Source of the DNA: Limanda limanda
Taxonomy: Eukaryota; Chordata; Actinopteri; Pleuronectiformes; Pleuronectidae
Length of the DNA: 64,000 nucleotides
Reading direction: 5' to 3'
Assembly: GCF_963576545.1 (NCBI RefSeq)
Contig: NC_083649.1
Span: 10,173,146 to 10,237,145, forward strand
Made by a program: the position numbers and the translations under genes. Every line of letters starts with the position of its first letter. Position 1 is the first letter of the stretch. Positions 1 through 12,800 of the stretch are shown one piece after another. The notes beneath the pieces were generated by a model, which worked only from the letters and a program-made list of their open reading frames with translations, did no database searches and was not told the origin of the DNA.

Positions 1-120
1 TAACACACTTCTGAGGAGGGGAGGGGCGGCGTGACGTCGCGCAGGGGGGCGGGGTCCTCGGCGTTGAAAACAGAGACTGCCTCTAATCTCTCTACTTCCG
101 GTTCTCTGGAGGTTGGGTTT
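1..120 (+). promoter_or_regulatory. ccni2: GC-rich promoter region of the cyclin I family gene
   Basis: The first 120 bases are much more GC- and CpG-rich than what follows. They contain two GC-box-like motifs (GGGGCGGCG near 23-31 and GGGGCGGGG near 47-55) and a CRE-like TGACGTCG at 32-39. No TATA box was seen, which fits a TATA-less housekeeping promoter. The window begins inside this region, so its left edge is unknown. The transcription start is inferred, not seen. Confidence 0.5.
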
Positions 121-407
121 TTTTTGCGCTTAATTCTTCTTCTCTCTTCCTTTGCGTCAGGTATTTAGATAACTACTCATCGTTTATTATTCTAAAGCTT
201 TTACATAATTTCCTTTCACTTTTTTTTTAATTTATAATGCGGCTGCTTTCGTTGGATTCGACGCGAAGCCCCTCCGAAGCTTGTCCTCTGCAGCCCGATC
301 CCGCTTGGTGTGTGTTGTTTGTGAAGCTGGATTTACCGTAAAGGTTCGAAACCCGAGGGAGACTCGTTTAAATGCTCCTGTCGTCGAGGAGCAGCCAAAA
401 CCAAGAG
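121..407 (+). other. ccni2: Probable untranslated first exon of the cyclin I family gene
   Basis: The coding exon at 1715 begins right after a good acceptor and has only 36 bases before its ATG, so at least one upstream untranslated exon is needed. A donor matching AG|GTGAGA ends a possible exon at 407. An alternative weaker donor (CAG|GTATTT) lies near 159-160. The 5' boundary is not defined by the sequence. Confidence 0.35.
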
Positions 408-500
408 GTGAGAGAGAGAGAGTGAGAGAGAAAGTGAGAGAGAGAGAGAAAGAGTGCAAGCGTTGTTGTCCGAGGCAGCTGCAGCTCGTTATCCCGCCTA

Positions 501-503
<3 letters not shown>

Positions 504-546
<43 letters not shown>
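504..546. repeat. (CA)n microsatellite, ~21 units, cyclin gene intron 1
   Basis: Uninterrupted AC dinucleotide repeat following an AG-rich tract (about 410-455). Any open frame through it is a repeat artefact. Confidence 0.95.
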
Positions 547-549
<3 letters not shown>

Positions 550-1750
550 AGACAGGATCCAAACACACTCGCAGAGCAGTGATTTAAAACTTTGCATGTT
601 TTTGCTTTGACGTCTGGTAAAATGTCCCGTGTTTGTGTTGTTGTTGTTGTTTCCTGCTGCAGACTGCGCTCTACAACTGTTGACCCACATTACAATAACG
701 GACACACAAAAGTGGCCCATGCACAGAGGGAATCCTTTTCAATACAATATATGCAAATTAGTTGTTCGATTTGCTGTTTTCAGCCTCAGACCAGTTTCAT
801 TTTAAGATTTTTAAACTTTTTCTGGCGATGTACTTGTTTGTTTTTATTGCATCACCTTTGTTTTCTTCTATTCCTCCATAAACTGATATGAACATTGCAG
901 ATAGGAATGAAATTTGAATTGAAATAATCCAGTAAACCAACAGTCCCTTTATGAAACCACACTTAAATTCACCAGATCCAGATTTTAATCCAGAGATTTT
1001 ATCATCCAGGCTTTTAATCCCTCTGCAAATGTCAAGCTTTTGCTTAATCCTGCTAACAAACCAACACAGAGGAAAACATATCCTCCTTGGCAGAGGTTCT
1101 TATGACTCGTATTGTTTGACCTTTGCAGTGGGCCCAGGTCATGGATTCCTCAATTTATACGGAGGATTATTAGATCATGAAGTTTACAGGAGTCATGTGT
1201 AGTTCTTTTTATTCATCAGACTTAAAATCCAAATGGAGTCACTTTCAAGAAAATACCCAATGAAAGTCCCAACAGTCCCTTTATTAAACCACATTTAAAT
1301 CCACAATATTCAGATTATTTGGTTCTGCACCAAAAATACTCGTAACACTCTTAAATATTAGTCCTTAAATGTCCCTGGTTCTTTTTTCATCAAGATAAGT
1401 GAACAGTTCTGTGAGAAAGTAAAGACAATGTGGGAAAACACTGCATCTTGAAATGTTCAGGCAGGTAAAAAAATGTAGTCCTGGATCAGCACCTTGTTCA
1501 ATGTTCCACCATAATTTCTTTCCTGACCGATACCGCCTCCTTCCACCTAATTTTGTGATAAACCATACAGTAGGTTTTGTGTAATCCTGCTGTCTAACAG
1601 ATACAGGAAAACATGAACTCCTTGGTTGGTAAAATAACAAAAACATATCACTGTGGCCTTGTCGTTATGTGTTTGCCATTCATCTCACATGGTAATCTCT
1701 CCCTCTCTCTCTCAGGTGTGTGTGCCCGGGGCGCCGCCTGGCCTGTGCCG

Positions 1751-4700
1751 ATGAAGAACCCGGGAGCTGCCGAGAGCCGCCGGCTGGTCGTGCTGCTGGA
1801 GGGCGCCCTGCTCAGAGAGGCCCGTCTGTGGAAGGCTCCCGTCTTGAAGGATGGATGCATCGAGGTGAGACACGTGATGCGTCCGTGCACACATCTGCAT
1901 TTCCAGCAGGTTTAAAGGTGCAGGGAGTCTTTTTTCATTCATCAGTCAGTTTCAGATGCAGATCTATAATAACGGCGTTGACCAAAACAAAATCAGCCGG
2001 TACATTTTTGATCCTTCTGGTAAATTAGAAGTCAACGTCTTCATTATTTGAAACACTAACCGTTATCTCCTGCTGGAAATGGACCGTTCAGTTAACTTAA
2101 TGACTCCTACATTCAAATAAAATCTCCATTAGTTCTTATTCCATTGTTTTCTGTCCTACAACTGCACTCGATGACCAAACATGGCTTTAAAATGGAATAA
2201 TTTATCCCTGTGTCGTTTCTCTGATGACACGTACCTGCACAATACTAGTTTGTAAAAACAAAATGTGGAACCTTTCAACTGAAGCTGTTTGATTTCTGAA
2301 AAACCAAATCGCTTATCATCCAGTGTTCCCCCCCCCCCTCTGACGCCTCAGGGTGCTGACATCTCTTCGTCCCAACACAAAGAGATGATCGTCTGGCTCG
2401 GAGAAATGAGCCGACTCTTCCATTTCTGTCCAGAGACCTTCGCACTGGGAGTGTGTGTCCTCAACCGCCTGCTGTCCACTGTCAAGGTGCGTGGATACAA
2501 CCTATAGTGGTTTCCAATCCATTCATGTCCAGTATGTAAACCTTACTTAAAAAAAACAAAATTCTTCTTGAGCCAGTGGTCTGTATTTATGGAAGCTATA
2601 AATGATCCTGTATTTGACATGTGATCATGAATAATCGTATATTCACTTAAGTCCATTTACTGTGAGGTTTAACAGTATAAAACACTTTTGAATTTATTCG
2701 ACCTGGAAAAGCCACAACACTCCGAAATCAAACTTGTATCAACACGTCCGATCTCTCACAGCCACTCCTCACATTTCTTCATACTCTTGTTTGTTTAAAT
2801 GCATGAACTGAGCCACTGGCTTAAGTGTAAGTGTAGAAGTTATAAAATGTGCTTGTTTCCCAGATTCATCTGTCAAATCAGTGAAAAGCTTTGCTACGTG
2901 TTTAACGAATGTTTTTTTTTTATTTTTAGGCTCAACCAAAATACCTGAAATGCATATCGTTCACCTCCCTGGTCCTGGCTGCCAAGATCAATGAGGAAGA
3001 TGAGGTGAGATCACACACAGACGATAATAATCAGCTTTATAGGAAGGGAAAAAAAGAATCACACACTGACTTCGATGCTATTTGAAAACAGTACGTTTAT
3101 TGGCTTCCCTTCTTGTTTGGAACAGGTTATAGGTTCTGTCAGAGACCTGGTTGTGCAGAGCGGATGCAGCTTTTCAACCGCGGAGATTCTGCGCATGGAG
3201 AGGATCATTCTGGACAAGCTGAACTGGGACTTGTACACCGCCACACCGGTCGACTTCATTCACATAGTAAGTTCAGACTTCAGCAGAGAAACGGGCGAAC
3301 AGAACACGATTTGACCTGGAGTCGTCGGAGCGTCTCACACGGAGCCGCTCGCACTCTGAGACGCTCCGTGACTCGGGTCCCGGTCTCGCCCTTAAAAACA
3401 CAGCAGTACAAAAAGCACACGTTAAAACCATCATGCTCGCCTCAAGGTGGTGCCCACGTACCCGCACACCCCCTCCCTCCCCTGCCCCCGGGAACCCCCC
3501 CCACCCACCCACCCACAGCAAAGAATTGGTCCTAGTAAAGATTGTGCATTTTATTGATTTGACTCCTCGTGCCCACGATTCTCATAGAATCCACAACAGT
3601 GTCCTTCCCTTTTATCCTAGTGAGACACTGCAGCCAAGCGTGAGAAATAAAATAAAATCTGTCACTGATATGAAATAAAAGGGTCTGATGAGAATACACA
3701 ATTTAAACAGTGGCTGTCAGGCAGATTTGTTTTCACCAATATTATAATGTTGCTGCCTGATCACAGCTCAGACTAAACTGATAGATACAATAAATCAACT
3801 TGGTTTAAATCTGTTGTTCTTAAAGTAAATTCAGTATTTCCGTATTTTGGTGCTGAATTCTAGACTTTTCCTGTAACAAAATATCTAAACGTAAAAATCT
3901 ATTCAAACCTGGGGTCTATATGAGTCAGTTTACGGGTCCTTGACGTGCAGGAGTTTGAGAACCACTGCTTTCAATGACCCGTAAACCTGAAACCTGCTTC
4001 TTTAGTGTCACATCTTTGCAAAAGCTTTCTGCAGCTTCAGAGCAAAAGAGACAGCATTGGACTTGAAAACCACATATTGGACAAAGTTAAGTTATATATC
4101 AGAGGCCAATGACTTACATATGTGGGCAATAATCAGTGCACATTTCAGCGGCAGGTCTGTTCAGAGCTGGATGAGATTCCTCTGACTGCAAAATAACATA
4201 CAATAACATCAGGCCAAGGCACTTCTGACTAACTCTTCCCTGCAGCCCGACAGTGGAACCCTGCTGCCACCAGAGGGAGCATGGGCAGACGGATCATCTT
4301 TTGCTATCAAACCTCAAACTTAACAAAAACATACACAGGTGTTATTGTTCACAAATCTCATGCACACTCAGGTTTTGGCACAACACTGTCTCACGCTCTA
4401 GTTTAATTGTTAACCCTGACGAGTCATTACCAGAGGCAGACAGCAGCTTCCGACTGAGCCGTCGACAAACACACACACACACACACACATACACAACGTT
4501 GCTCAGGCCTTCATGCAGTTGGGTTCAGGGCTGTATTCATAATGCTCTTCAAAACGAGGTCAGGCAGGATGTTATGTTTTAAGATCCGTATTTAAAAGGT
4601 CAGGAAAGCAGTTAGAGCAGGTTTTAATGAAGTAAACATAGAGCTGAGTGATATGAGTGATAATTAAACTCAAGTTGCTCCTTTCTTTAGCAACACTAGC

Positions 4701-7700
4701 ATCATGAGCTCTCACATCGACTCACCACTTCAGTCCAGGCTGATATGAATCGTAAAAACTTAACTTTCTTATTCTTCTTTCTTATTCTAACTAAAGTTAA
4801 CTCGGTGTCATTCAGTCAAATGTAACTGCTGTGTTACAGATTAACCCTCAACGTTACGTTAAATAACTATTAATATAAAGAAAGACAAAACAAATATACA
4901 GAACTTGAAATAAGAAAATACATTTTCTACATTTTGTAAAATATAAACATCATCTCTGCATTGTTTGTTCTGTAAAATACAAGTTTTCACATCAGCAAAT
5001 AAAAGGGCAATAACACTGTGTCTGTAAAAGGCTCATAGCTGAAACCTGTTCATAGAAGATGATGAAGAAGCTGACCTGAGAACCAGATCAAACTGAACGA
5101 GGAGTAAATCCGGTGGTTTGCCTGCGAGTCGGATGCTTTATGAACACAGCCCATCATTTTCCTGACATAAATAAACACCGTATCGATCCAGGGGACAGGA
5201 ATGTTTTCCATGGAGAAGACATTTCAGAAGATAAAGATTATTTGTCCAGGAAACACCCCTCGGGTTGATTTGTGAAGCCTTGTTCTGTGAATCAATAATC
5301 TCCCACAATCCCTCGAGAAAGAAATATCAGTGTTTACATTTCTTATGATATTGACGTTGGCAGAGGAAGGAAACCGTTTTTCTTAAAGCCACAAACCATA
5401 AATTGTCACCGGAGCGCGTCTTGGCACATTAGATTTTTTCAATTGGACCGTTTCAGCAAAACAAAACAATCGCAAATCAATTCCCTTTTACTTTGTGTCG
5501 CAGGTTTACAGCACGTTATTGGGAATCGAATATTGTCCTTGCACTTCACTTTGAGTAATACAAAAATCCAGGACTTGTCAAAGTAAAGGGACATAATGTA
5601 TTCATAAATGCTATAATAAAATAAAGACATTTTCTCTTTTTATATCATTCAAATAAATATTGTTTTTCAAATAAATACTTTTACTATACCGTCTAATATC
5701 TCACAATCACATTCCCTCCCTGCTCTGAAGAAATTTCTCTGCTTTCCACTTTATCTATTATCCCCCGTCTATAAAACAGATCAATAAAATCTATCGGTAG
5801 TTTGTCACAGACTCTCCTCTCTGACACGGTGATGTGAATAAATAGGAGGATTAATAGAGATACCTCGTCACGATCCAAATTTACACCACCTGGAGTTTTT
5901 ATCACAGATTGAATATAAAGATGGACAACGGCTACCCACAAGGGATGATAGCCCCCTAGTGGCTGGCTGCAGTATAGGTCATATACATGGAGGGGACAGG
6001 GACCGATCAAAAAAATTAAATTGGACGTAAAATGGCTGCAGATATTTTAGCTACAGTTTAAGTGGAGATTTGTCGTCCATCTTTCTAAACAGTCTGTGGA
6101 TTATATGAGTGTTGACTGTGAGAATCGAATATTCTTTACTTGCTACATTACCCTGCATCACGTGAAAATGAAAACACTAGGAGGAGCAGACATTAGAAAG
6201 CAGTTACTAAATCCATCTCCCAGCCAATTCCACTTTCTTTTAAAACCCACGGCTTGCTGCTGCTACAGAGCGAGACACGAACAAAGCAAATGAGCTATTC
6301 GCAACATCGTGAGTGAAAGAAACACAAGAGACGAGGGACGAGACGAGAACAAACGGAAGAAGAACGTGTCAATGTTTCTAACTCTAGTGGGTGACTTTTC
6401 TTCACCGGCCGCTCGTCAGTGTCCCGCTCACACTCTTCATTTAAACCAAAGTGGGTTTTAACGGCTCTAACAAAAGACGTTTATTAAACTATAATTTCTT
6501 CTTTTCTTTTTACATTGAGCCCCCTCAGAGTTCCTGCCTACAGATGGGAACACAAAGCACTGCACATACGATACAATACGAAGATTACTATGATTCCTCA
6601 GGCAGGGGGAGGGGGGGGGGGGGAGTGGGGTCTTCATGAGTTAAACCTGATGGTGAGAGTCTCTGTCTGTTGCTCTAAGTGCTGAAGCAGTGACTGACAC
6701 TTGAGAACAGACAGAGACAAGTGTCCTGGGTGGATGAGAATGAAGGGATGGATGATGTGCTGTCCCTTTTCCTTCTGGTTGGACATTAAATGCACTGGAG
6801 TGTTTGAAGTTGATATGAATGATGACGTCGCAGATGGATGAATAGATGAGACGGCGACGACGTCGTTATGCTAACGTTTTGGTCTCGTTCCTCTTCCTCT
6901 GTCCCCAGTTCCACGCCCTGCTCGTCTCCGGCCACCCCCACCTCCTTCCGTCCATCGGGCTCGGCCCCGGCTCCCCCCCCGGCGGGCCTGGCCCTCAGAA
7001 GAGGCCTTCTTTCTTCCAGGCGGCGTTGTGGACCAGGCAGGTGCAGCACTGTATGGCCTGCCACCAGCTCTGGCAGTTCAAGGGCTCCACGTTGGCCTTG
7101 GCCATCATCACCTTGGAGCTGGAGGCGCTCACGGCCGAGTGGTTCTCCGTGGTCACCGACCTGCTGAAGAAGGCTCAGGTCAGAGAAATGCACCGGACAA
7201 GGGGACACGTGCTTGTCCTCATCAGCTGCTGTTTGAAAAGAGACGAATCAGTACCTTGGCTTGTGTTGTCATTATTGAGACGTTAATTAATATATTATAA
7301 ATAATTGTAGCAGAGAAATGCTGAAGATCAGTTTATTTAGAAACCAATCAATAATATTTTTTATAGTTCTTGATTCTTGACTAATAAATCCAATATATCT
7401 TCTGTTGGTAACAAATGACTGAACGGCTTATAAATACATTTGAATCATAATCTATTACTATGCTTCATTGGATTGATTGATTCACTGAGGCTGGAAAGAA
7501 TATACAAGTTTACACTCTTCTATTGATTCTCTACATATTTGTAGTTTTGGAAACGGGTCCTTTTCTCTAATTATTTATTTATTTTCCTATTTTATTGATC
7601 ACATTTGCACCTTTTAGTTCCGGAGCAGCTTCTCAGTGGCTGCGTCCGATGAAGGCACAGCGGTAAAGGCACATTCAGATAACCACCTCACACCTCTGTG

Positions 7701-8331
7701 GTTAAATCGGTTAAATGCGGCTGCATCCACAGATTTAACAACTTCACAATAATGATCACAACAAAGAATATTAGAGGATATACAGGATACAGGATATTTA
7801 TCCTAGAGATATTTGTGGAAGTGAACAACTTAAAACTCTAGAGCACAAACGTGGACTTGTCAGGAAAGTAAAAGAAGCCTCATCGTCTCTGTATTCAGTC
7901 CTTCTTATTTAATGACCCTGACCACAATGTTGATCACCTGAAATCCTTTCTTTGGATCCATTACTCTTTGACCAGGTAAGATTCACCTTTTCTTCTTCTT
8001 CTTCTTCCAGGTCGACAGTGCCGAGTTCATCCACTGCAAGGAGACAGTGGACGAGTACCTGCACAGCTTGGAGTTCTCGCTGCCGGCCAACGCCATCTAC
8101 ATCTTCGACAGCGCCCAGATCCCGGAGGAGGAGCGAGCCTGGAGCCCCACGCAGCCCCTGTGGCAGGCCGGGAGGGGGCGTGGCGGCGAGCAGGGGAACT
8201 CGGATGAGTATTATGACGGGATTCTGCGTTTGTACGATGAGGAGTCGAACCCGGGCTCAGAGGGAAGCTTGTTCGACCCCCAGCAGAAAAGCGTGTCCCC
8301 CTGCCCGCCGCTGCACCCTGCTGTCAACTAG
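1751..8331 (+). CDS. ccni2: Cyclin I family protein (cyclin I2-like), 6 coding exons, 351 aa
   Basis: Coding exons are 1751-1864 (spliced exon from 1715), 2352-2486, 2930-3004, 3126-3266, 6909-7178 and 8011-8331. Every junction is phase 0 with GT-AG sites, and the ORF ends TAG. The protein starts MKNPG and carries the cyclin-I-type N-terminus (residues 1-38), then the cyclin box (about 40-155) with [26 protein letters not shown] and the highly conserved [20 protein letters not shown]. The second fold has the [11 protein letters not shown] motif. The tail has [12 protein letters not shown] and SPCPPLHP, both typical of CCNI. Cyclin I proteins are atypical cyclins; CCNI and CCNI2 are reported to bind CDK5. 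The family call is firm; choosing ccni2 over ccni rests on the septin 8 neighbour. Residues about 163-190 form a Gly/Pro-rich stretch unlike human CCNI. The start is the first ATG of the exon, in a weak context (C at -3). Confidence 0.93.
5914..6086. mobile_element. MITE-like element with terminal inverted repeats
   Basis: The left end reads TATAAAGATGGACAAC and the right end GTCGTCCATCTTT, whose reverse complement AAAGATGGACGAC matches the left end with one mismatch. Between them lies a segment containing CCCCCTAGTGGCTGGCTG, a motif I associate with dispersed teleost repeats. About 170 bp long and non-coding. The family name is not assigned. Confidence 0.6.
6604..6630 (+). repeat. Poly-G tract in cyclin gene intron
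   Basis: A run of 13 or more G flanked by further G blocks on the sense strand, able in principle to form a G-quadruplex. It lies about 280 bp before the acceptor of the exon at 6909. Confidence 0.8.
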
Positions 8332-9545
8332 CTGCACGTTTATCCACAGCCATCCATCTCTGTACAAGTGCACAGCGCCCCCTAGTCCACGTTTAAGATA
8401 TTAAGAAGTCACATTAGGGTCTCAATCATTAGTTATGAAATTAGAGAAAATTAAGGCAGAAATAATTTAGTTGTGACTTGATTTAAATCCAATTTGAAAC
8501 CTGTTTTATTCCCACCTGTGCACTTGTCGACCAAATGTGAATGTGGATGTGTGTGTTGATCTGTGCACGAGAAGTTGAATGTTCCTCTCTGGCGAAGTGT
8601 TATTGGTCCATTTCCGTTCTCTACCTTTTTAATAACGCCAGTTTTCCATATTTCTAAAACTTTCTGTCCTTTCTACAGCCACGACAAATTTTAGTTCCAC
8701 ACGTCGGTGCTGAAGGGCGATTATTATACAGTTGTATGCGTGTTTTTTTTATTGAATGCAGTTGAGGCCAAGAAGTTTTTTATGTTTGAGAGTTGATCCT
8801 GGTTTTGTTTGTCGGTGCTCCGGTTCCCTGCAGAACCACAAAGCACTTTGAGAAAGAGAGATTTTTTTTAATGCATATATATATTTTTTGCTATTTTTAT
8901 TATTATTTTAATCTTTTACTTGTACTTAACATTTCCGTGTTGTGTTTAATTAGCTAGTTATTTACAAAAACTACACTTCGCCAAAAAAAAGCTTTAATTT
9001 CATAACGAAATGCTGCAATTTATTTCTGTGAAGATTTACTTCAACTTTTGTTACTTATCAGACACCTTTTGGAAAACTAGTCCAACACTTGACATCATGA
9101 GATGATTGGATTATTGATCCAGCATCAAGGTTCTCATTTAAATGTTCATTCATTTTATTCTACCTTCAATGGTAGAACCAATAATCCTACTCAAAATGTC
9201 ACGCTGGATATTATACTGTTTTACTTTGTTAATATAATTCTGTTTCGTCAATGTTACTGAATTTATCCTTTTGTATGACGTTGGCTGAAACGCGTCCACG
9301 GGGACGTCACTCCACTGCCGAACAGTCGAAGCCTTTAGACACTGAACAGATCTGATCTCCATTCGACTGGAGGCTGCTGAAATCGGCATTAATGTGAACT
9401 GTCCATTTTTCTCCACTGTTCAATCTGCTGCGACTGAGTGAAAGTGACAGCAGCGACCAATGTAGAGTTGTTTTTGTTCTGAGGCAGCTAAATCTCTACT
9501 GTTTGTGTTGACGACAGAAATAAAGTTATGACTTCAGAAGTCTAA
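8332..9545 (+). other. ccni2: 3' untranslated region of the cyclin I family gene
   Basis: AT-rich sequence after the TAG stop with no further coding potential. A canonical AATAAA lies at 9519-9524, followed by GT-rich sequence (about 9550-9570), so cleavage around 9540-9550 is expected. Shorter isoforms are possible. Confidence 0.6.
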
Positions 9546-9771
9546 ACCTGTGATTCTCTGGTTTGTGAATTTTTAATGGTTGGATGGAGAATGTCTAAAG
9601 ACCAAGTGCCTTTGAGCAAACTACTTGAGTCCTTATTTTGCTTTGCTGACACGTGTCTTACTATAAATTACATTTATTACTAATGGATTGTATTATATGG
9701 ACAGTCTTTCTAAATCAGACCTTAAAGGGAACTAAACTGCTGTTACGTACCAGTCTTACTTAAGGACAAGG

Positions 9772-9863
<92 letters not shown>
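9772..9863. repeat. (ACT)n trinucleotide microsatellite, ~30 units
   Basis: Uninterrupted ACT/CTA triplets lie about 230 bp beyond the predicted end of the cyclin transcript. Confidence 0.97.
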
Positions 9864-12800
9864 CTTATGTTAAAAACAAAGCTGACAGTTATATCAATAA
9901 GTTTCAGCAAGTCAATAGAGTTGTTTCTGTTTTCATCATATCTAAACCTCATTAGTCCAATATTTAATATCAGCAGTTTTGATGGCTGAATCTTTTCCCT
10001 ATGTTTATTATGAGTGTATAAATACCAACTTATCAAATAGCCTCTCAGCCCCTCATGTAATTTCCTAACATCTCCAGTTAACCAGCGTAATACATGTTTC
10101 AAAGTGCAGCGTTCCAGCCTGTATGTTGAGTTCTGTCCCCGTCAGCAGAGTGTTCATGTCCCACAGAACGCAGAGAACACAGAGCTCTGGACACATTGTG
10201 CTGCTGGACCAGATCCAGTGAGCTCTGCAGGTGGTGGCCAGAATAATACCAGTGCTGGCAGAGAACGCTCCCAGTCAACAGACCCATCACAATGAGTCCT
10301 TGTCAGTACTTCACTATGAATCACTCAACATATTCTAATACAATGCTTCTTCAGAACAAATTAAACATTTGGACGAGGGCAGCTTGGGAACTTTGTGACC
10401 ATCAGATCAAGTACTAATGAAACTAATTGAAAGTCGCAGGCCTACAACACATATTGTTATGCATTTTATAGAGGAATTGATTTATTGAATCTTAAAATGT
10501 CCTTTTAAAACGTTGCTTGATTATCTATACCGATTATTACTTTCCCATTAATATTTCAATAAGCAAGAATCATATAATTGAACCTACATGATCCAGTTTA
10601 TGGCTGAGGTAGAATTGGCAGAAGCTCTACTTGATGTTTGAGAGGCAGTCATGAGGTTTCTAAACAACCTCACACACACCAACCACACACAGACACACAC
10701 ACAGAAATCGCTCACTAACGTCCTCTCCCATTTGGACTTCCTCCACTGACAGTCAGTAAATTTGACAATTTTCTTTCTCACACACACATATATTGTTGTC
10801 CACCTTCCGAAAACACACACATCTGAGGTCAGCAGCTCAGTGGGGAAAGCAGGGTGGATTGTGTGCTGAGTAAGCAAACGTCACTCAGATCTGCAGCCTC
10901 GGTTCTCTAAAACAGGAACCACTGTCTCTCAAGCTGACAGCCTCTGCGTGTGGTGTGTGTCTGTGCGTGTGTGCGTGTGTGTGAGAGGGTTTAAGTGCCA
11001 TCACCTGCCTGTTTTTCACTTCCATCTCCTTCCCGGTTGAATATCGGCTAATGGATCGTTGTGAGAGAGACACATCAAAGCAGAGAAGGATGGAGGAGGA
11101 GGTGGTGGTGGAGGTGCTGGTGGAGCATTTATTTCCAACGACAGACAGTAAATACAGCTGCTCTCATCTGAGTGTAAACTCTTCTACAGCGAGCTGAGGC
11201 TTGTATGTTTTCCTGCATCCTGTTTGTGAGCGTGTGTGTGTGTGTGTGTGTACTGGCTTCATGTTCCTGTGCGTGTCCACTGTCACAACACTCACCTCAA
11301 GGCGTTACTCGTGGTTTACAATAAAGTTACATCACTTATTGACAATGTAAACACAACCTTGTCTGCTCATTACAATAATATTACAAAAATTAGTACATTT
11401 TGCATAATAGGCTGAGTAAGCTCTAGAAAATATTCACATACATTAATGAGTTAATATGAAACAGCACCAGAATATTGCATACACTTTTATTAAGAGTTAA
11501 GACTAAGGTTTAGGTCGTCAGTACCGACGTATATGCAGTTAATTATACAATATACAGGTACTCAGTTTTATATTGCTATTAAAATGGATTATTTGGGCTC
11601 ATTGGATACAGGGATTTATTCTCCTGTGAAATGCATTAAATCTAAAGTCTCAAACAAAAAGGTAAACAGACACACCAGGACAACTTTTCAAACAGTTTGA
11701 GATATTCAGATAAAAAAACCTTAAGAAAGACTTGATTTCAATTGTGTCTTCAATATAAATGTCAGACCTAAGGATTTTATCAAATACTCATTGAGTGTTG
11801 ACAAAGATGTGCGACATGTGTCCACTTCCTCCCCCAGAGATGAAGCTGAAATATCCTGGATACAAACACCTCCAAACTGCAGATCTGGTTACGGACTCTG
11901 GCGTGAGGAGAACAAGATGGCAGGAGCCAAACCAAGGATTGTTTGGCTTAATGTTTTTGTACAAAATGAGGAAGTGGAGACGCGTCGTCCATCTTTATAA
12001 TCAGCCTCGGTTTCAAATATTCGACCCTGGTGTGTTACACTGTAGTACCAAAAAGTTGAAAAGGGGTTGACGGGGTTATAATCTCTTGTTTCTGTATGAA
12101 TAACTGAAACAAAACAGAAAATCACAACATAGGAAAACAAAATGCATATATATATATATATATATATAAAAAGTGTCCAAAACAAACGGAATGAATGATC
12201 CTGACTAAATGAGACGGCCACTGTTGGCTGATGATTATCTCTCACCATCTTTCATTCTTTTCTCCCCTGTGGCTTCATCATGATCATCATCATCCTCAGT
12301 GTCTTTGGTCCATGTGCACAATGTAAGATGGAATGTCAAAAAGAGAACAAACAAAAAAAACAAAACATAAACAGGTGTTGACGTTGCTATGGTGATGGAG
12401 GACAAATCCGTGGTCGTGTGTGGGGGGGTTTACAGCGCCCATAAATTAACTGAAAAACAATGACAAACAATAAAGAAAATAAATTGAATGAACGAACAAC
12501 TTGGGAATGGAAACAGTAAATTAAGAAGACATTGAAATTCTACAGAAAAAACAAAATTTGTGTGGAAGGAAAAAGGTGCTTCAGCTCAGAGAGAGGCCAC
12601 AGCTTGTGTTAGTGAAGAGAGGAGGACAAGCATCACTTCTCTGTCTCTGAATAAACTGCAATAAACACTATTTTAACTTATCAACACGTTGGCTCTCGTT
12701 TAACTGAAGGTTGGATGGCATGAAGAAATGAAAGGAATGTCAATGATGGAAGTGTTTCTGACAGCAGCGATGACAGTGTGAGAGCAGCCACAAGAGGGAG

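Larger units (their letters stand above)
3267..6908 (+). other. Long intron of the cyclin gene (coding exons 5-6)
   Basis: This 3.6-kb intron is the largest in the gene. It holds a C-rich tract (about 3465-3520), a short (CA)n near 4469-4490, the inverted-repeat element at 5914-6086 and a G-run at 6604-6630. No additional exon was recognised. Confidence 0.7.

Noticed and set aside
232..720. Long open frames through the (CA)n and AG-rich tracts near the left end, both strands
   Set aside because: Their length comes from dinucleotide repeats free of stops; the region is promoter, leader and intron 1 of the cyclin gene.
12262..12365. Minus-strand Asp/Glu-rich open stretch as an alternative septin 8 C-terminal exon
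   Set aside because: It does not resemble known septin 8 alternative tails and no convincing acceptor was seen; the acidic run comes from an ATC/GAT repeat.
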